A stretch of DNA of 64,000 nucleotides, taken from Diadema setosum. Lineage: Eukaryota > Echinodermata > Echinoidea > Diadematoida > Diadematidae. The stretch is taken from NCBI RefSeq assembly GCF_964275005.1, contig NC_092688.1:24206940-24270939 (forward strand), given 5' to 3'. A model generated the notes under the pieces. It searched no databases, was not told where the DNA came from, and saw only the letters and a list, made by a program, of their open reading frames with translations. Of the stretch, positions 33,101-43,627 are shown in pieces; within the stretch, counting starts at the first letter, position 1; the number at the start of each line of letters is the position of its first letter. Position numbers and translations under genes: made by a program.

Positions 33101-36100
33101 GATTCCTATTCCGGTTTTTGAGGAGTTATTTAGCCGTGTGATGGTAGAAGACGTAGGTGCAGTTGTGAGTGAGAGTGTCCTACACAGTGCTGAGAAAAGT
33201 GCAGAAGAGTTTGAACCTGATGCTCCAGATTCTCAGAGTGTGAGTTTCAAGTCAGGAATGATTCCGCGAGTAGAGAACTCAAAGGCACTAGAAAATCCAG
33301 AGTTACTGCTCAATCATTTGTCTGATTCGGAGAGGCAAGATGTTGTCGACACCTTCCAGGAATTTCCGGAGGTTTGCAGTGATAAATTGGGCTGTGCGAA
33401 AGATACTGTTCATACAGTAGATGTGGGTGAAAATGCACCCATAAAGCAGCATCCAAATCGGATTCATCCTGCTAAGAGAGAACAGGTGGATAGGGAGATA
33501 GATTTCATGCTTGCAAATGGAATCATAGAGCCTAGTAACTCAAACTGGAGTTCCCCAGTAGTGCTAGTCCCAAAGGCAGACGGAACGTCCAGGTTTTGTA
33601 TCGATTACAGGAAGGTCAATACCATAACCAAGACTGATTCGTTTCCGCTTCCTTTGATTGAGGAATGTATTGATCGGGTAGGAAGTGCTGAGTATGTCAG
33701 CAAATTGGATTTGATGAAAGGGTATTGGCAGGTGCCATTAGACAAAGATGCAAGAGAGATCTCGGCGTTTGTCACACCCTCCGGGTTATACCAGTGTCGT
33801 GTCATGCCCTTCGGGATGAAAAATTCCCCCGTAACTTTTCAACGGATGATGAATCGAGTTATTGCTGGTCATGATAACTGTGTTGTCTATATAGACGATG
33901 TGTTGGTTTTCAGCAATACGTGGGAGGAGCATGTTGCTCATCTTCGAGAGCTGTTCCAGAGGTTGTCACATGCAGGACTCGTGGTGAATCTGGCCAAATG
34001 CGAGTTTGGAAAAGCTTGTGTGACCTACCTAGGTCACAAGGTAGGCCGAGGTAGCGTCGCACCACGAGATGCCAAGGTCCGAGCCATCGTGGACTTCCCA
34101 GTGCCGTCATCGAAACGGGAGCTTCAGCGCTTTTTAGGAATGTGCGGATTCTACCGGAGATTCGTTCCCAACTTCAGTCACCTGGTGGTGCCCTTGACGG
34201 ACCTGTTGAAAAAGGGTACAACGTTCCAGTGGTCGGCGAGCTGCCAGGATGCGTTCCAGAAGCTGAAGGCCGTCCTCATGAACGATCCCGTGCTCATCGC
34301 ACCAAACTTCGAGAGGAGCTTCCAGCTGGCTACGGATGCTAGTGACCGAGGAGTAGGAGCCGTGCTACTTCAGGATGACGACAACGGACACAGCAAACCC
34401 GTGTGTTTCTTCTCCAAAAAACTGAATCGCCATCAGCAAAAGTATTCAACTGTGGAGAAGGAATGCCTCAGTGTCGTTCTAGCCGTGCAACATTTCGAAG
34501 CGTATTTGGACGGTGGAAGAGACATCGTGGTGTACACTGACCATAACCCATTGACATTCTTAGAACGCTTCAAGCACAAGAATCAGCGTCTCTTCCGTTG
34601 GAGTTTGATTCTGCAACCGTACCCACTGAGAATTGTGCACATAGCAGGAAAGGACAACAAATTAGCAGACGCTTTGTCGCGAGTTTGAAACTGTGCGCGC
34701 GCTGATAATGTTGCCGAACGATTATTATATCAAATCTACAGTGAAACCTACATCAAGCTGAACATTTCAAACAGGACTCAAAACAGACAAGAAACTGATG
34801 TTGATTTTTTTTTTTTTATATGACAGATAAGTATATCTGTGTTTATGTATTTTCGTTCAGTTTTCTTCCTTTTCCAAGGATCTGTGAAGGAAGAAATTGT
34901 ATTTATGCTAATCATGTTTGTTTCAAACGAAAACAGTATATGTGATTGATGCTAGGAAGTATGAGAAAGTACTAGTACACAATACATAGTATTCTGTCTT
35001 TATAAGGAGACATCACTTGAAAAATTTGATGATGTGTTACACGCCAAGCATTGTATGATGTTTTGAAAACCCAACATTACAGGAAGCGCCAGGATACAAT
35101 ATCTGTGGTGTGTAAGATTACGGTGAAAGTTGTGCTTCAGTTGCACACTTCTACATGTATTGTGATTTCATTCAATGTACCAAAGAGTCAAAGGATTCAG
35201 ATTTGTATGTATACCGATACGTTACCGAGTTAATGCTAGCAAATGCAAAAACAGTATAGCAAAACACAACCGGCCAGTCACAGGAAAACTGTTGATCAAA
35301 TTTTGAGTTTTATATCAACCGATTGGTGTTAACACAAAAGAATTTGTGTTGTTTTGTATAAATGAAAAAGTGTTGAGTGACAGTGAGGCATAAAGAAGCC
35401 AAGATATAATGTCACTCTTGTAAATTAACAACCTGTGTATATAATGTATTTCGTTACAGAGTGACAGATTCACATTTGTGTGTCAAGTTTTGAGCAACAC
35501 TTAAAAAAAAAGTATGATCTCGATATTTTCCAGAGTTTGCACATATATTACAACATCTTATCGCGTGACAGTACATATGTGTGAAGGGACAAAAAGAAAT
35601 GTCCGATGTTCAAAATTTTGTTGTCGTTTTGGCTAACGTATGACGCAGAGTTGACATAAGTATAAGATGTATTAGCAAGTACATTGAGTAGATGTACACA
35701 TGAGTTGACGTGTTTAAATACGATTTTGTTATAATCAAGAAATGTGTGCTGTTATACCACATTCAGTGAAACTCCAATGAAAGTTTGTGTTGGGAAAACA
35801 GACATATCTTTTCAACAGTCAGAACAATTTCAGGAAGTGTATGTCGTTGGTTTTCACATTTAAAGATGAAGTGTATGTGTTACCAAAAAAAAAAATATAT
35901 ATATTATTCATGCCTGAAGTTATGTAAGTTTATTGGTCAAGTATGCGAGGATATAATTACAGTCGAGACTACCAGAAAGCACAGTGTCAGTCAAAATATC
36001 AATACTACTGGAGAAATGATTGATTACATTTGGTGTAATCTTTCCGGATTATGTGCACTCGTATGTGCACCCGTTGAAAAACAGTTTCACATGTGCATTA

Positions 36101-36390
36101 CTGTAGACACATTGCGTAATTAGTGTATTTACATGTTTTGTAGGGGGCTTGTCAAGTTTTCATATACATGTGTATTGTTCCAAAAGGGGACAATTGATGC
36201 TGCAGTTAACTGATTCTGATAAGGCTCAAAATCAGTAATTATATGTGTAGTATGCCAGGTGATGTTTTAAGAAAACAACACAAAACTAAACTAATACGTG
36301 TAGTAAGCAAGAACAGTGAAGCAAGCCTTACAACGAGGGTGTTTATAGTCGAAAAGTTACGTTCATAACTTTCCTCTTGTTGGGGGGAGG

Positions 36391-36585
36391 TGTGACGGAG
36401 AACCGTGATGTGCCTTGGTGAAACCAGGGTGGGGTGTAATAAAAGTGTCCATTCGGGACAGGAGAGTTGGAGTTGGCAAACATGGCGTGAACAGTCGCAG
36501 TCATTCGGTGCTGATCCAAGAATGTTTTGTCGGTGTATGACAGATGTTATGTCGGTGCTGACGGGTGTTCTGTTGGTGCATGACA
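36391..36585 (+). repeat. 3' LTR of the Gmr1-like element
   Basis: 195 bp, preceded by the purine-rich tract TTGGGGGGAGG and followed by the target duplication GACCC at 36,586-36,590. Confidence 0.93.
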
Positions 36586-36590
36586 GACCC

Positions 36591-36827
36591 TAACCGGCAG
36601 CACCTTGCAGACAACTCCAGCGCAGGTACTTTCGCAGTACCCGTAAGTCGCTCGAAACAGGCCGTGTCACATCTTTCCGGGCAAGCCTTTCGTGCGACTT
36701 GCGAAGAACATTTTTTACTGCTCAGAGGTTCCTGCAGATGACCTGTACGTAACAGTACCTAGCACGTATCTCACCCGTAGTCGCCCGGAGGTGCGCACGC
36801 AAATCCTTTTTACCCATAACCATGTTA
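36591..36827. mobile_element. Older inverted-repeat element fragment beside the LTR element
   Basis: It continues the inverted piece interrupted by the LTR element, then at about 36,656 shows another AGGCCGTGTCACATCTTTCC end of the same family. It adjoins the complete copy that starts at 36,828. Confidence 0.55.
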
Positions 36828-37293
36828 AGGCCTTGTCACACCTTTCAGGACAAGCTACGCGGGCTTGTTGCGTGTGAGGATTTTCCAGCATACCGGACAA
36901 TTTCTGAGGGCGGACAAGGATATGCGCGAATTCTGCATATGTGTCTTACTTGCTGGATGCGTGCTACTTATGTTCTTCTTGCGGATGTTCTGTGTGACCT
37001 GCCTGCCAGGCGCGTGGGGGCTGACAACTCAGAAATTCATCTGAAGGAATGGCAGAAGTCCAACAGAAATGACAGAATGTCATTATCTTGGCCGCGCTGA
37101 CCGCATACGGGGACTGCGAGGTATCTGCGTGGGAGTTGCCTGCGAGATGCTGCTCAAGATTTGGCTCTAGGTAAATCGGACTTGCGTGTCCGCAGCTCCG
37201 GGCAACTACGGGCGAGAAAATTTTCCTGCGTGCTGGGAAAACCTCACTCGCAACAAGCCCGCGTAGCTTGCCCGGAAAGGTGTGACACGGCCT
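36828..37293. mobile_element. GC-rich inverted-repeat element with TTA target
   Basis: 466 bp. The left arm AGGCCTTGTCACACCTTTC is mirrored at the right (GGAAAGGTGTGACACGGCCT), and the arms extend for about 47 bp through AAGCTACGCGGGCTTGTTGCG. It is flanked by TTA at 36,825-36,827 and 37,294-37,296, the target type of PIF/Harbinger elements. The superfamily call is therefore an inference. No coding frame. Confidence 0.75.
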
Positions 37294-37297
37294 TTAA

Positions 37298-39090
37298 AGT
37301 ATGGTGAACGAGAAAAACAGGACGATATTCATAAACAAGGTGATTTGAATATTTCTGGAAAGCTTAAGTCTCTAGGAATATGAATAATTGATTTTCAGAA
37401 GGTGGAAAGGTCTCTAGAACGATGGAGAGATGGTGTTTAGAGACCCTTTTTAGACCACCTGAACCCGATCTGACGGCGAAATTTTGGTGATCGAAATTAT
37501 GACGTCACGAAATGAACGATATCAGCCCTGCGCAAATGCGCTGTGCTACGCGGCGCCGTGGTTCAAAGCGTGAATTCCGCGTCCGCATGAGTGCAGCGAG
37601 GTGTCTTGTTCACACAATCAGGCACAAGTGAGTTATGATTTCACTTATTGAATCCACCTTCCTTAGAATTACCATTAAGTATACAGATGGCAACCTTTTC
37701 ACACTTGTACTTGCGCTGTCGCACCTCAGTCTCGACTCTCAAACGGCTCGTAGTAGGCCTAGGCACTCTAACTTGGAACCAGAACTCTGACCTACGTAGT
37801 AGTCGTAATCACGTAGGCCTAAGTTAGATGATCTTAGATCAAACGTCAACGGTTAGACGTGCATTTACTTTATTTCCTAATATACGAACTTATATTATGA
37901 ATTCTTACATCTAGATTTGTGTACGTGTGCATGCCACTGACGGCAGCTATTTAGCTGGAGTGAAATCAAGCAGGGCGGCGTCCGCCGCCGGTAAAGAAAT
38001 TATTGTTGGTTGCCCTTCTACTAGTAACCGTCAGGTCTTTATAATTATAGGCCTAACGTTACAGGCAGAGTACATAAATGTTAGATACAATGAATGTAGG
38101 CCCTTTCCGCTATAGAAATGAAGTAACATTAGAACACTAACATATTAGAAGGAAGGACAATGCCGCAAAAAGTTGTAGGCCTGCTTGAAAAGTGAGGTTA
38201 GCAATTTCGAGTAATCAAATCAAGCATACGAAACTGTACTCACCAGTTCCCTTGTAGATTGTAGAAATCTATTTGCCGGTAAAGTGATGACATGCTAAAT
38301 CGTCTTTTGTTTTGTTTTGTTTTCATTTGTACACAGAAATCCTGAACACAACTTGATCTAGTCTGATGCATTCTAGGGGCAGCTAGCTACTAGTAGAAGT
38401 AACCGTTAGACATTTTCTAGAAGCATTAGAGCCTAGTAGAACCTCTAACGTTACTAGATACATTACTACTACTACTAGTCTAGTAGTAGGATGCTGACGC
38501 GTCGCGACGTGTGTCATGCCGCTAGCTAGCTAGCTAGCTGATATTGTAACAGAACCAGACATGGTTACTTTTGGCGCGCCATAACAAAATACAACAACAC
38601 AGTGGGCTACGTTGCCTCTCCCTCGCTTTTTCTACCACCCAGACTTTGCATCTGTCACTATCAGTGTCATTGTCACTGCCATTACTCAATTCACTCTCGA
38701 TGTCAAACCCAAAGTCTTTCCGTACAATACAACGTAAAAATTAGGCGTTTTAATGTTTCAGCCAAGAAAGCAGATGCGAGTAAAGACAGGCCTGATATTG
38801 CATCCGCTCACCAAGAAATACGTGCTTTATGAATGGCGGCCTCGATGTCCCGCTGCGCACTCGTAAAGGGTTTGTTCATTTCGTGACGTCATATTTTAGG
38901 GCTCGAAAAAGACGGCTGTTCCGGAGCGAAAATCGGTGAAGTAAATCAGTCAGTTTTAGCTCGCGATTTTTCAGTGGTGCGAATATCTTTTAATAAGTCA
39001 CATTAAATATCTGTTTTAGGAGACATTTCCCTCTGCTTTGACACTTCTTTTGTATGATTTTCTTGATTTTAATGTCTCGTTTACCATACT
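37298..39090. mobile_element. TTAA-flanked element, 1.8 kb
   Basis: Flanked by TTAA at 37,294-37,297 and 39,091-39,094. The ends are AGTATGGTGAACGAGA and the inverse of AGTATGGTAAACGAGA. A perfect 19-bp internal inverted pair, ATGACGTCACGAAATGAAC, lies at 37,499-37,517 and 38,874-38,892. Short open frames (37,927-38,115; 38,602-38,832) show no known domain. The TTAA target suggests a piggyBac-like non-autonomous element. A GCTA palindromic run lies at 38,520-38,540. Confidence 0.7.
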
Positions 39091-40051
39091 TTAAGCTGCC
39101 GAACTCATTCGGTGGAGACAAAAACCAACTGCACACTTACAATTTGTTTTTGTGATGATTGTGGAGGAGCAGAAACTTACCAAAATGTGCCGTCAATGCC
39201 CTGCACATTTTGGTAAATTAACCAAAATGTGCCCTAACAGGGTGTCATAATTCATGAACATATCTCATGCAGGTGCTGAAAGTGTGAAAAGTGATATTTT
39301 CCTCATAAAAATCAAAGAGAGGAAATGGAATTTATCTAACCATTGTTTCCCTTTTTGTCTCTTGTTTATCCCTTTTTAAGAAAAGGAATCATGTCCGCAT
39401 TCCAAATTTTGCAATATTATGTTTAAAGTGATTTCGCTTTTATTCAATTTGAGAGAAGAAAAACAAATACAGCAAAGGCATTCTGAAGGTTAAAATGATA
39501 GCACCACCGTCATCGCGGTGACATGAGATGAACAACAAAAACAACAACAACAACAACAATCTGCCAATCACACGCACCGCACATCTCTATACATATAGGC
39601 GGGGCAAGTTGCAAAACCCGTCTTTGAACAGAGTAAATGTATTGTATTACTGAGTTCGGTGATGCTGTTTGTAAGTATATCCATAATAGGAAGCATGATA
39701 ATGAATCATCTTAACTACAAGATCACAATCAACATATTATACATATGCCGAAGAGGCTTGACTGATTTGACTGGTCATTATAAGTGTAACGCTATTAAGA
39801 GTAAGATGGTAGTCACTTTGTCGCATTGTCACTTTTAATATACCGACTCTCATTTTTGCCCAATGACTGGTGTTCGTTGCCCGAAGTGAAAGAAAAAAAA
39901 AAAAAAAAAAACTTCCAAAATTCTAATTCTCCAAGTATGAAGACATAAGATGAAAAAACAAAACAAAAAAACAGTCAACTCACAAAATGTACCTGTAAAA
40001 TATATGAAAAATCTGAAAGCATTTTTGTATAATAAGCGATTAAATACTTTC

Positions 40052-40364
40052 CATCGTAACACTTCACGGTCATCTTGAAATTCACAGGGTATAAATTTAT
40101 ATATACCGTATAGTTAGCTTCGTTTTATGGCTCAGCGATAAAACGGACGAAGACGGGGAACCTCTTAAAACAAGAGTGCTGAACGTTTTGTTTGCTACTT
40201 CATCTAATATTTGGAATCCCAGCACTCTGTTGAGAGACTCAATTTCAGTGAGAATTCGCCTTCCAGTAGGTCATGCACAACCCAAACATCGCCATTGGTG
40301 ACGCAGTCTTTATCACACCACAACTCACGCTCTACAGACCCTTCCATACAGGTCAGAGATACAT
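40052..40364 (-). pseudogene. Gene 2, first ectodomain exon, disabled
   Basis: Paralogue of the gene-1 exon at 6,881-7,849, without the transposon. The same acceptor (tcttgttatctcacag) opens VSLTCMEGSVERELW, then KDCVTNGDVWVVHD. A single-base deletion relative to gene 1 (CATGCACC to CATGACC) then shifts frame into LLEGEFSLKLSLSTECWDSK and a stop. A 3-bp deletion follows, a further length change occurs near 40,095, and the donor is GATG|GAAAGT instead of GATG|GTAAGT. The exon thus has at least two frame changes and a lost splice donor. Gene 2 probably cannot make the full-length receptor from this start. Confidence 0.65.
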
Positions 40365-41138
40365 CTGTGAGATAACAAGAGGACGGAGTGCGTTTTATGT
40401 CACATTGCATCAGAAAACAAATAGTCTCATAAATTCATTTTACAGTCGGTTCGAGAGTGGAATAACCTTATTCAGGAATGTGTGTGTTCCCTGACAGATG
40501 AACATATTTTCCAGTCTTCTTTGCTTTTGCATATTCATTTTCCATTCGAGAGGGTTGTGAAGGTAAACTTTTCATAAAGGTATAAACAGCCAGTCAATTA
40601 ACCCGCCGGATTTTAGATTAATCACATAAACATTCACTATCAAAACCACATTGTGTTTTGATTTACACAAAGTAAATGATAACCCAATGCACATTGATGA
40701 ACGTGTCAATTATTTGCAGTTCCTTTTCGGGAAGCAAACGTTTTATGTTGCTTTTCCTCTATAATCATGGTAAATTTTTGTCAGTTTTGGGATATAGAGT
40801 CATATATTATGACGCATATTGTACTAAGTAAGCTACAGGAAACGGGGCGACAATTAAACTCTGAGAAATTAGTTATGTCAGAAATGCGTGTGCAGATTTG
40901 ATATCACGAAAGCATTAGGTAAGGATTGTTATCGTAAAAATCAATATAAAGAAATCGTCTTAACAGGTGTAAGTAGTGTTTGCACTTATACCACTTATTG
41001 CCACTACACTGGGATGTGCAACGATTTTAATATACAGATTAGAACATCATAATTATAGTACTTGTAACGACCGTAAAAATAATGTTGAGAATAAAATATA
41101 CATGGGGGATAATGATAAGAAGGAAAAAAAATACTTAC

Positions 41139-41211
41139 ATTTTTCAGTTGCCAAAGCGAGAGACGGATAGCTGCAGATGAAACCAGCAAATAGCAATGCT
41201 AGGGCTGCCAT
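41139..41211 (-). CDS. Gene 2, signal-peptide exon
   Basis: The ATG at 41,211 reads MAALALLFAGFICSYPSLAL then ATEK, a signal peptide with likely cleavage after ALA. The donor AAAAT|GTAAGT is stronger than in gene 1 and again leaves phase 1, matching the acceptor at 40,365. The exon and donor look undamaged, in contrast to the following exon. Confidence 0.75.
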
Positions 41212-42660
41212 TTTTCATTTGCCTTTCCAAATTGCACCAATCATCAACCAACTGTTTAGAGAAACCAAGTCTCAGCAATATGCAAGATATCTCTGAAAGC
41301 AAGAGGCCAGACAAAAGTACTTCCAATAATACGCCGAGTCCAGTCTTTTGTACCGATTGATAAGGGCTGCATGAACCACCTCTCGAGCTGTTATGGAATG
41401 GACGACCACATGGATCACATGGGGGGGGGGGTGTGACCAGTGGCGTATCTAGGGGGGGGGCAAGGGGGGCACGTGCCCCGGGCGCCACTCCTTGGGGGCG
41501 CAAAAAAAAAAACGAAAAAAAAAAACGAAGAAGAAGAAGAAAAAAAAACGAAGAAGAAGATCCCTTTTAAGTGCTTGAAAAAGCATCATGTGGACTTAAA
41601 GTCCCTACCGGGATGGGGATGGGGTTGAACACTTTTTCAGAAATTTGGGGCGCAATTTTCGTGCTTGCCCCGGGCGCCGTTTTCCCCAGATACGCCACTG
41701 GGTGTGACTCATTGCTTGTGCTTTCGTTTATATTGTACAGAAATTTCTTCGCAGCAGTTTTGCAGAAAGGTTTCGCGGCGTACTCAGGGCTGTCAGTCAT
41801 TCCTTAAATGCGTGCTAAAGACATCGCAATTTTTCAACAAACATTCAACTAGTTCAATACTAGTTTCATATCCGTTTGCAATAATTGGCTTAAAAAACGA
41901 TGGCAGGATCGTTCTTAAGGTGCCCACAGTGTAGCTACTTATCCTCCATATTTTAATTACAGGAAAACTGATATCGTTTTCGGTTTGCCGTAGTAGTTGG
42001 ATGAGAATCACTTCATTGTTGTGATATTGATGAAAATCAGCAGACCCCCCTTTTTTTGGAGTAGTGATTAATGATGATCCAAACTCTGCCTTGCCACGCT
42101 GACACTTTGCCTTTGATAATTGAGGTTGGCATTACGCATTACATCTACGACTAATTGTTTTGTCAACACAGCCGAATTATTATCATAATGTTGAAGCAAA
42201 CATGTAATAGTCTGTTTTGCTTGGACATCTTATAATGTGTGTTTTTTTCCTGTCTGGTTTTCGGTAATTGGTACGTACTGTTGTTAATGTATTATTGATC
42301 GATTTTACAAAAGTCCAAACCCCTGTACTGTTTCTTTTGCCATTTCATTGAAGGAGGATGTGCATTACACGTACCTCTTACACTTCCCCTTTCCGTACGA
42401 CACATTGACATTCCCAGCACACTTCTGAGAAAGCTACTGATTTTAATGTCAAAGGGTGTGCTCTATTGTAATTGCAGAATTACACCACTGGAACATCACC
42501 ACTTTGGTCTCTAGCTTTACTAAGTATGATGAAACTGATCAACAGCCATTTTTTGTTTTATCTACAATCTCTCTGTGTAACGATGAAGCAGTTGTAGTTT
42601 AGAAACTATCAGTGACATCACAACTTGAAGGGGATATCGATGTATCATACATTGTTTAAA
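41212..42660 (-). promoter_or_regulatory. Upstream region of gene 2 (duplicated)
   Basis: Matches 8,712-10,345 upstream of gene 1 apart from copy-specific insertions. The promoter is expected here by position. No core motif could be fixed. Confidence 0.35.
41438..41700. mobile_element. hAT-type non-autonomous element, 8-bp target duplication
   Basis: 263 bp. It starts CAGTGGCGTATCTAGGGG and ends CCCCAGATACGCCACTG, flanked by GGTGTGAC at 41,430-41,437 and 41,701-41,708. The paralogue near 8,938 has one GGTGTGAC, an exact empty site. CAGTGGCG-type ends with 8-bp duplications are hallmarks of hAT elements. The interior is A- and GAA-rich without a frame. Confidence 0.95.
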
Positions 42661-42722
42661 CTGTTTAACCTGTTTATTTCATATTTTTATTGATCTTTCC
42701 CTGCCAGATGTATATATACATA

Positions 42723-42726
<4 letters not shown>

Positions 42727-42774
<48 letters not shown>
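42727..42774. repeat. (TA)n microsatellite
   Basis: About 24 TA units, absent at the matching site of copy 1 near 10,370. Confidence 0.95.
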
Positions 42775-42775
<1 letters not shown>

Positions 42776-43084
42776 CAGATGATGTAAACAGCTGGTATAC
42801 GTAATTTTCCTTTCCTCCGATCATTGACCCTCTCGTGTGTTTACCAGCGTTGACTTTGTCAGGAGGCTTGCCGTACAGAATGAAAATGGATAACATTGAA
42901 ATCTCCCTTAACTACGTGTAAAATATTTGGTGCATATTGACAAATTGACACGACAAAATCTGCAGTTAATTACAGGTTTACTGAACATGTCATGATGGAT
43001 ACACAAAATTTGTTGTCCATCAGTGAGCTTGATAGAGTCCCCCGAAAGAGGGGTTAAATACCAGGCTCGAAAGCCCCTCCCCCT

Positions 43085-43087
<3 letters not shown>

Positions 43088-43118
<31 letters not shown>
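43088..43118. repeat. (CA)n microsatellite
   Basis: About 15 CA units after a C-rich stretch. Confidence 0.95.
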
Positions 43119-43121
<3 letters not shown>

Positions 43122-43627
43122 ACCTGCCTTTACTTCATTATAATTATAATTATGCCTAGTTATTTTTCAGGTAGTTGGACAATGATCAAAGATTGGAATG
43201 AAAATTGAAATTTAATCTAGGTTTATTGTTTTTTGTTGTGTTTTTTTTTTTAATCAGATATTTGTTACATGTAAACTCAAAATGTGTTGACCACGATTAA
43301 ACTTGTTACATTTCACCGCAGAGGGCTTAAACCAAGGGCTAGAAGGCCCCTCTTTGTACTCCTGCTTCGCCATTCCCACCTGCTTGGTCATTAGTTTTAC
43401 AAGTATTATAATGATAAAAACCACACCCTCCTCTCCTGTGAAAGGGGATTAGGCGGATTCATAATGATTTTATTCCAGCCTCCAGCCATTCCTGTATGTG
43501 CGATAGGGTGAACAGAAAAAAAAAGGAGTAAAGCATGATATTAGACTCCAGTAATGATTATAATTTCGTGTTTGAGCTGTGTTGGAGCATAGTTACTAAT
43601 CACATCATCACATGTCGACGATTAACT

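Larger units (their letters stand above)
29966..36585 (+). mobile_element. Gmr1-like (Ty3/gypsy) LTR retroelement, broken fossil copy
   Basis: Two 195-bp LTRs (TGTGACGG...GCATGACA) enclose 6.2 kb and are flanked by a 5-bp target duplication GACCC. Parts in order: a gag-like region (about 30.75-31.9 kb) with a zinc knuckle near 31.88 kb (CFFCGKTGHIKSEC); an aspartic protease near 32.24 kb (RDTGATQS); an integrase zinc-binding region near 32.9-33.1 kb (CRTCHECK); reverse transcriptase at about 33.4-34.2 kb (VVYIDDVLVF); and RNase H at about 34.3-34.7 kb (ATDASDRGVGAVLL). Integrase-type sequence ahead of reverse transcriptase is the order known for deuterostome Gmr1 elements. A purine-rich tract precedes the 3' LTR. 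The 1.7 kb after RNase H shows no gene. The copy is broken in roughly two to four places. The LTRs differ at one base that I can see, so insertion was recent. Confidence 0.85.
29190..39238. mobile_element. Outer DNA element with palindromic 14-bp end repeats, heavily nested
   Basis: The ends are GTTACGGCACATTTTGGTAA and, inverted, GTTAGGGCACATTTTGGTTA. A 7-bp target duplication AGGGTGT lies at 29,183-29,189 and 39,239-39,245. The paralogue at 5,990-5,996 has a single AGGGTGT, an exact empty site. Copies of GCACATTTTGGTAA occur in both orientations: six within 29,196-29,345 and three within 39,177-39,238. Only the outer roughly 200 bp on the left and 150 bp on the right look like the original element; the rest is later insertions (about 29,430-29,965, 29,966-36,585, 36,591-37,293, 37,298-39,090). 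No transposase was seen, and the superfamily cannot be assigned. Confidence 0.85.
28345..43627. repeat. Large segmental duplication, copy 2 (gene 2, 5' half and upstream)
   Basis: Partner of 5,105-11,057. The match covers 28,345-29,189, resumes at 39,246 after the inserted 10-kb pile, and runs to 43,627 ('catgtcgacgatta'). It holds the gene-2 SRCR-like, ectodomain and signal-peptide exons and their upstream region. Copy-specific changes are the nested pile, a hAT-type element and a (TA)n run near 42,727; it lacks the SINE and the TGTGACC elements of copy 1. Confidence 0.9.

Noticed and set aside
34690-36390. A possible envelope gene after RNase H in the LTR element
   Set aside because: Only short frames without signal peptide, membrane segment or glycosylation pattern were seen; no support for an envelope.
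38602-38832. A small gene within the TTAA element
   Set aside because: 76 codons, no recognisable domain, and low-complexity His/Cys from 'cattgtcactgcc' wording.
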